A stretch of DNA of 64,000 bases from contig CAKOXC010000001.1 of assembly GCA_934129945.1 (NCBI GenBank), positions 62,001-126,000 on the forward strand. Direction: 5' to 3'. A program made the position numbers and the translations under genes. Origin of the DNA: an uncultured Bacilli bacterium. GTDB taxonomy: Bacteria; Bacillota_I; Bacilli_A; RF39; UBA660. Each line of letters begins with the position of its first letter. Position 1 is the stretch's first letter. The notes below the pieces were generated by a model that saw only the letters and a program-made list of their open reading frames with translations, was not told where the DNA came from and searched no databases. This document shows, one piece after another, positions 61,645 to 64,000 of the stretch.

Positions 61645-64000
61645 TTAACTACTTACAATATAATAGTAAATTTTTGCTTTAAAATCAAAACTACCCGTAC
61701 TATCTCCAAGTTCACCTGCTTGACATCTTATATAAACTGTATTATTATTTTTAGCCAAACCACTTATATTTTTATAATTCATATTTCCAATATCATATTT
61801 GCTGCATGTACCAGTAAAAGTACCATTTTTCCTTGCAGCAATGTTGAAGCCACAATTAACAACAGGTTGTTTTGAATTATTAATGAAGAAGCCACAATTA
61901 CCAGCATATGGAGAAGTATTATTTGAAATTGTTACTTCATAATCAAATTTTTTAATTTTATAATCATTTGTTGGATTACAATCAGTTTCTGAACGTGTTA
62001 CTGCATTTGTATTAGCCACTTGAAGTGTTGTTTTTTTAAAATTACAAATTCCATCATAACAAGCTTGAGTATTGCAACTTCCACCACCACTATCTTCATC
62101 AAAATCTTTACATCTTTTTGAATAATCACTAAAATAATCAGAATATGCAAGTCTATTATATGTTCCTCCACCACATGTTTTGCTACATTTTGTTCCATCT
62201 TTGTATTTAATATGACCTGTAGCACAGCAAGCTGCTGTTTTTTTACATGATATTGAAACATTGTTTTCTACGACTGAAGTACAAGCTGTACCATCAACTT
62301 TTGATTTTTTCTTTTGGGTTTTTGTAGCATAAATAGTTGATGCTGCTGTATCACAAGCAGTTGGACATCCTTTATCATAAGTTGGTTCTCCATCATTTTC
62401 AGTTTGATCACATGCTTTTCCACCTGATGTTTTGTCTTTTGAAGTACATCTATATTTGTTATATTTAGAATATGCTAGTCTTTCTAAAGTACCTATGCAT
62501 TTAGAACTGCATTTCGTTCCATCTTTATAATCATAATTACCCTCTGTGCAATAACCTACGTTTGACACTTTTTGGATTTCAGAACATGCATCATTTCCTG
62601 CTTTGCTCGTTATACATTTTTGGAAACTATATTCTGTATTTGTATCTGTAGCCTTAACAGAGAATACACAATTATCTTTTGACACCCTTCCTTCAGTTTT
62701 TGTCCCGTCAGATTCTATTTGATAGCACTTCGTCTCTGCTATTCCACTTATTGCCTCACCAGCTGTGTATTCAATTTCAATACTATCATAAGTAGATGTT
62801 GATTTTTTAAAAGTTGGAGCTGTTATTGTTTTTTCAATTCCATATGAAGCTTGACAAGAACCTTTAGTACCAGCTTGATTTCTTATAAATCCATATTTTG
62901 TAAAAGCTTTTGTATTTGCAGAATATGATATACCAATATAAGCGTCTTTTTTGTCCATTATATAATTCGTTGTTTGATAAGTTTCTTTATTTTGGTCATT
63001 CATTCCTAACATTACACCACTAAGTCCAACTTCATTTGCTACTAATTTTATACCAATATCAGATTTATACCATTGGACACCATCAACTGAGTTACCAGCA
63101 ATAGCACCATCATCTACAACAAAATTACAACTCATTTTAGTTTTATCAATATGAGTTACTTCAAATGTTGTATCATTTGTATTACCTACATTATCTATTA
63201 AACATACATGTTTTTTACCATTTGAATTAAAAGATATTTTTTTGCTTCTTTTGTATTCACTAAAATCAGTAGGGCATTCTTGTCCCTCTATAGTTTCATC
63301 GTTAAATCCATATAAACCAGACTCATTATCATATGCACTTACTTTATAATCAATAGTTGATGAACTCCATTTATCATTTATCTTATCAGCATGATTTTGA
63401 TAAAAACTTGGAGCAAGTTTATCTATATATACTCTTACTCTCGCTATTACTGGATTACCATCTTTATCTGTAGATTTTGCTGTATAATTTTGTTGTAGTA
63501 CACTATTGGAATTAACATATAGTATTTTACTATCGCTTGTATCTACACAAACATTATTTTCTCCACCAGTACATTTAGCTATTTCTTCTTCGCCATAACC
63601 TTCATACCATGTTACTTCATTATTTTCTCCATTTGCAAATATAGTTTTTAAAATAACATTATTTTTTGTCCACCATTTCTTATTATCATTATATTCTAAA
63701 GTATTATTTAAACTACCATCATACATTTCTATTTTAAAATCTGTTGTTAGTTTATTTGGAATATTATAATCGCATACACTTTCATTACCTTCGCTTGAAT
63801 CAGAATAATCTTTTTCAATAAAATCTGAGTAAAATAATCCATCTTTTCTTTCAGATAATACTACATAACAGTCTAAAATTATCTTGTTATAATCTTTATC
63901 TATTCCATAGATATGGCCTTCTTCATCATCTGCCTGTAAATATCCTTGTTCAATTAACTCTTTAACAAATGTTGCAGTTATATTTGTATCTTCAGCAAAC
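61645..64000 (-). CDS. Large cysteine-rich surface protein, N-terminus outside window
   Basis: The frame stays open to the last base of the window, so the Met at 63726 is internal and 785 codons are visible. The visible N-terminal stretch (FAEDTNITATFVKELIEQGYL) is the kind of helix that follows a pilin-like membrane anchor, which would lie upstream. Ig-like or bacterial-surface beta domains follow (ARVRVYIDKLAPSFYQ, YKVSAYDNESGLYGF, THIDKTKMSC). A Cys-rich region holds repeats of CxxGxxxRLAYSxYxxYRC and GTKCSKxC. It is probably exported and disulfide-bonded. It ends in a strong terminator. Confidence 0.65.
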   Translation of the reverse strand, partial: FAEDTNITATFVKELIEQGYLQADDEEGHIYGIDKDYNKIILDCYVVLSERKDGLFYSDFIEKDYSDSSEGNESVCDYNIPNKLTTDFKIEMYDGSLNNTLEYNDNKKWWTKNNVILKTIFANGENNEVTWYEGYGEEEIAKCTGGENNVCVDTSDSKILYVNSNSVLQQNYTAKSTDKDGNPVIARVRVYIDKLAPSFYQNHADKINDKWSSSTIDYKVSAYDNESGLYGFNDETIEGQECPTDFSEYKRSKKISFNSNGKKHVCLIDNVGNTNDTTFEVTHIDKTKMSCNFVVDDGAIAGNSVDGVQWYKSDIGIKLVANEVGLSGVMLGMNDQNKETYQTTNYIMDKKDAYIGISYSANTKAFTKYGFIRNQAGTKGSCQASYGIEKTITAPTFKKSTSTYDSIEIEYTAGEAISGIAETKCYQIESDGTKTEGRVSKDNCVFSVKATDTNTEYSFQKCITSKAGNDACSEIQKVSNVGYCTEGNYDYKDGTKCSSKCIGTLERLAYSKYNKYRCTSKDKTSGGKACDQTENDGEPTYDKGCPTACDTAASTIYATKTQKKKSKVDGTACTSVVENNVSISCKKTAACCATGHIKYKDGTKCSKTCGGGTYNRLAYSDYFSDYSKRCKDFDEDSGGGSCNTQACYDGICNFKKTTLQVANTNAVTRSETDCNPTNDYKIKKFDYEVTISNNTSPYAGNCGFFINNSKQPVVNCGFNIAARKNGTFTGTCSKYDIGNMNYKNISGLAKNNNTVYIRCQAGELGDSTGSFDFKAKIYYYIVSS

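Noticed and set aside
61645..63726. A complete gene starting at 63726
   Set aside because: The frame continues open to base 64000 and that Met lacks a ribosome binding site.
1..64000. Mollicute genetic code with TGA as tryptophan
   Set aside because: Conserved proteins such as the calcium ATPase end at TGA and none needs TGA read-through; the standard code fits.
1..64000. CRISPR arrays, tRNA and rRNA genes, phage or insertion sequences
   Set aside because: No regularly spaced repeats, tRNA-like cloverleaf with TTC arm, rRNA segment, integrase or transposase with terminal repeats was found; the Rpn-type gene is the only transposase-related homologue.

Overview
The window is very AT-rich, gene-dense chromosomal DNA from a low-GC Gram-positive bacterium, most likely an uncultured intestinal member of the Bacilli (this placement is inference). 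The supports are: strong Shine-Dalgarno sites (GGAGG, AGGTGAT), TTG/GTG as well as ATG starts, TGA used as a stop (for example at 1750), a T-box leader, an FtsEX-PcsB module, a WXG100-type secretion locus, a GerQ-like spore-coat protein and an LtaS-like enzyme. Both ends cut through genes: 1-636 lacks its start, and 61645-64000 lacks its N-terminus.

Layout. 0-4.8 kb: three proteins of unknown function, a P2-type calcium ATPase, and a divergent XRE regulator with a large inverted repeat between them. 4.9-12.4 kb: a minus-strand run of tex, LtaS-like synthase, asnB, a RelA/SpoT-type HD hydrolase and a predicted metallopeptidase. 12.4-12.9 kb: an unlisted 30-residue hydrophobic peptide facing a short convergent RNA, with the architecture of a type I toxin-antitoxin locus. 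12.9-22.5 kb: trxB, lgt, two polysaccharide genes, a DUF1292 gene, uvrA, an HD protein and a DUF3419 protein. 22.5-26.2 kb: pheST under a phenylalanine T-box. 26.2-38.2 kb: a WXG100 (type VII-like) secretion island with EssC, a YukD-like protein, two WXG100 paralogues, two related four-cysteine proteins, a HerA-like ATPase, and a probable stand-alone RNA of about 295 nt in front of essC. 38.3-39.4 kb: rpsF-ssb-rpsR. 39.5-45.6 kb: a membrane-anchored Cys-rich protein, GerQ-like, an MBL hydrolase, LemA, and yitT-ftsE-ftsX-pcsB. 45.7-53.3 kb: surface proteins, including a 2115-residue repeat protein. 53.4-58.1 kb: a BI-1 protein, a short ClpC and an Rpn-type PD-(D/E)XK protein. 58.1-61.5 kb: a YugP-like protease, cysS and a GltX-like protein whose HIGH and KMSKS signatures are both eroded. 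61.6-64 kb: a large Cys-rich surface protein.

How it fits together. Much of the window concerns the cell envelope: LTA-like polymer synthesis, Lgt, polysaccharide genes, division-coupled wall hydrolysis, WXG100 secretion and large surface proteins. Housekeeping translation genes sit between these blocks. Many operons are translationally coupled through TAATG stop/start overlaps. No tRNA, rRNA, CRISPR array, prophage or intact insertion sequence was seen. Starts were moved from the longest reading frame wherever the longer start would overlap its own Shine-Dalgarno site; each case is stated.
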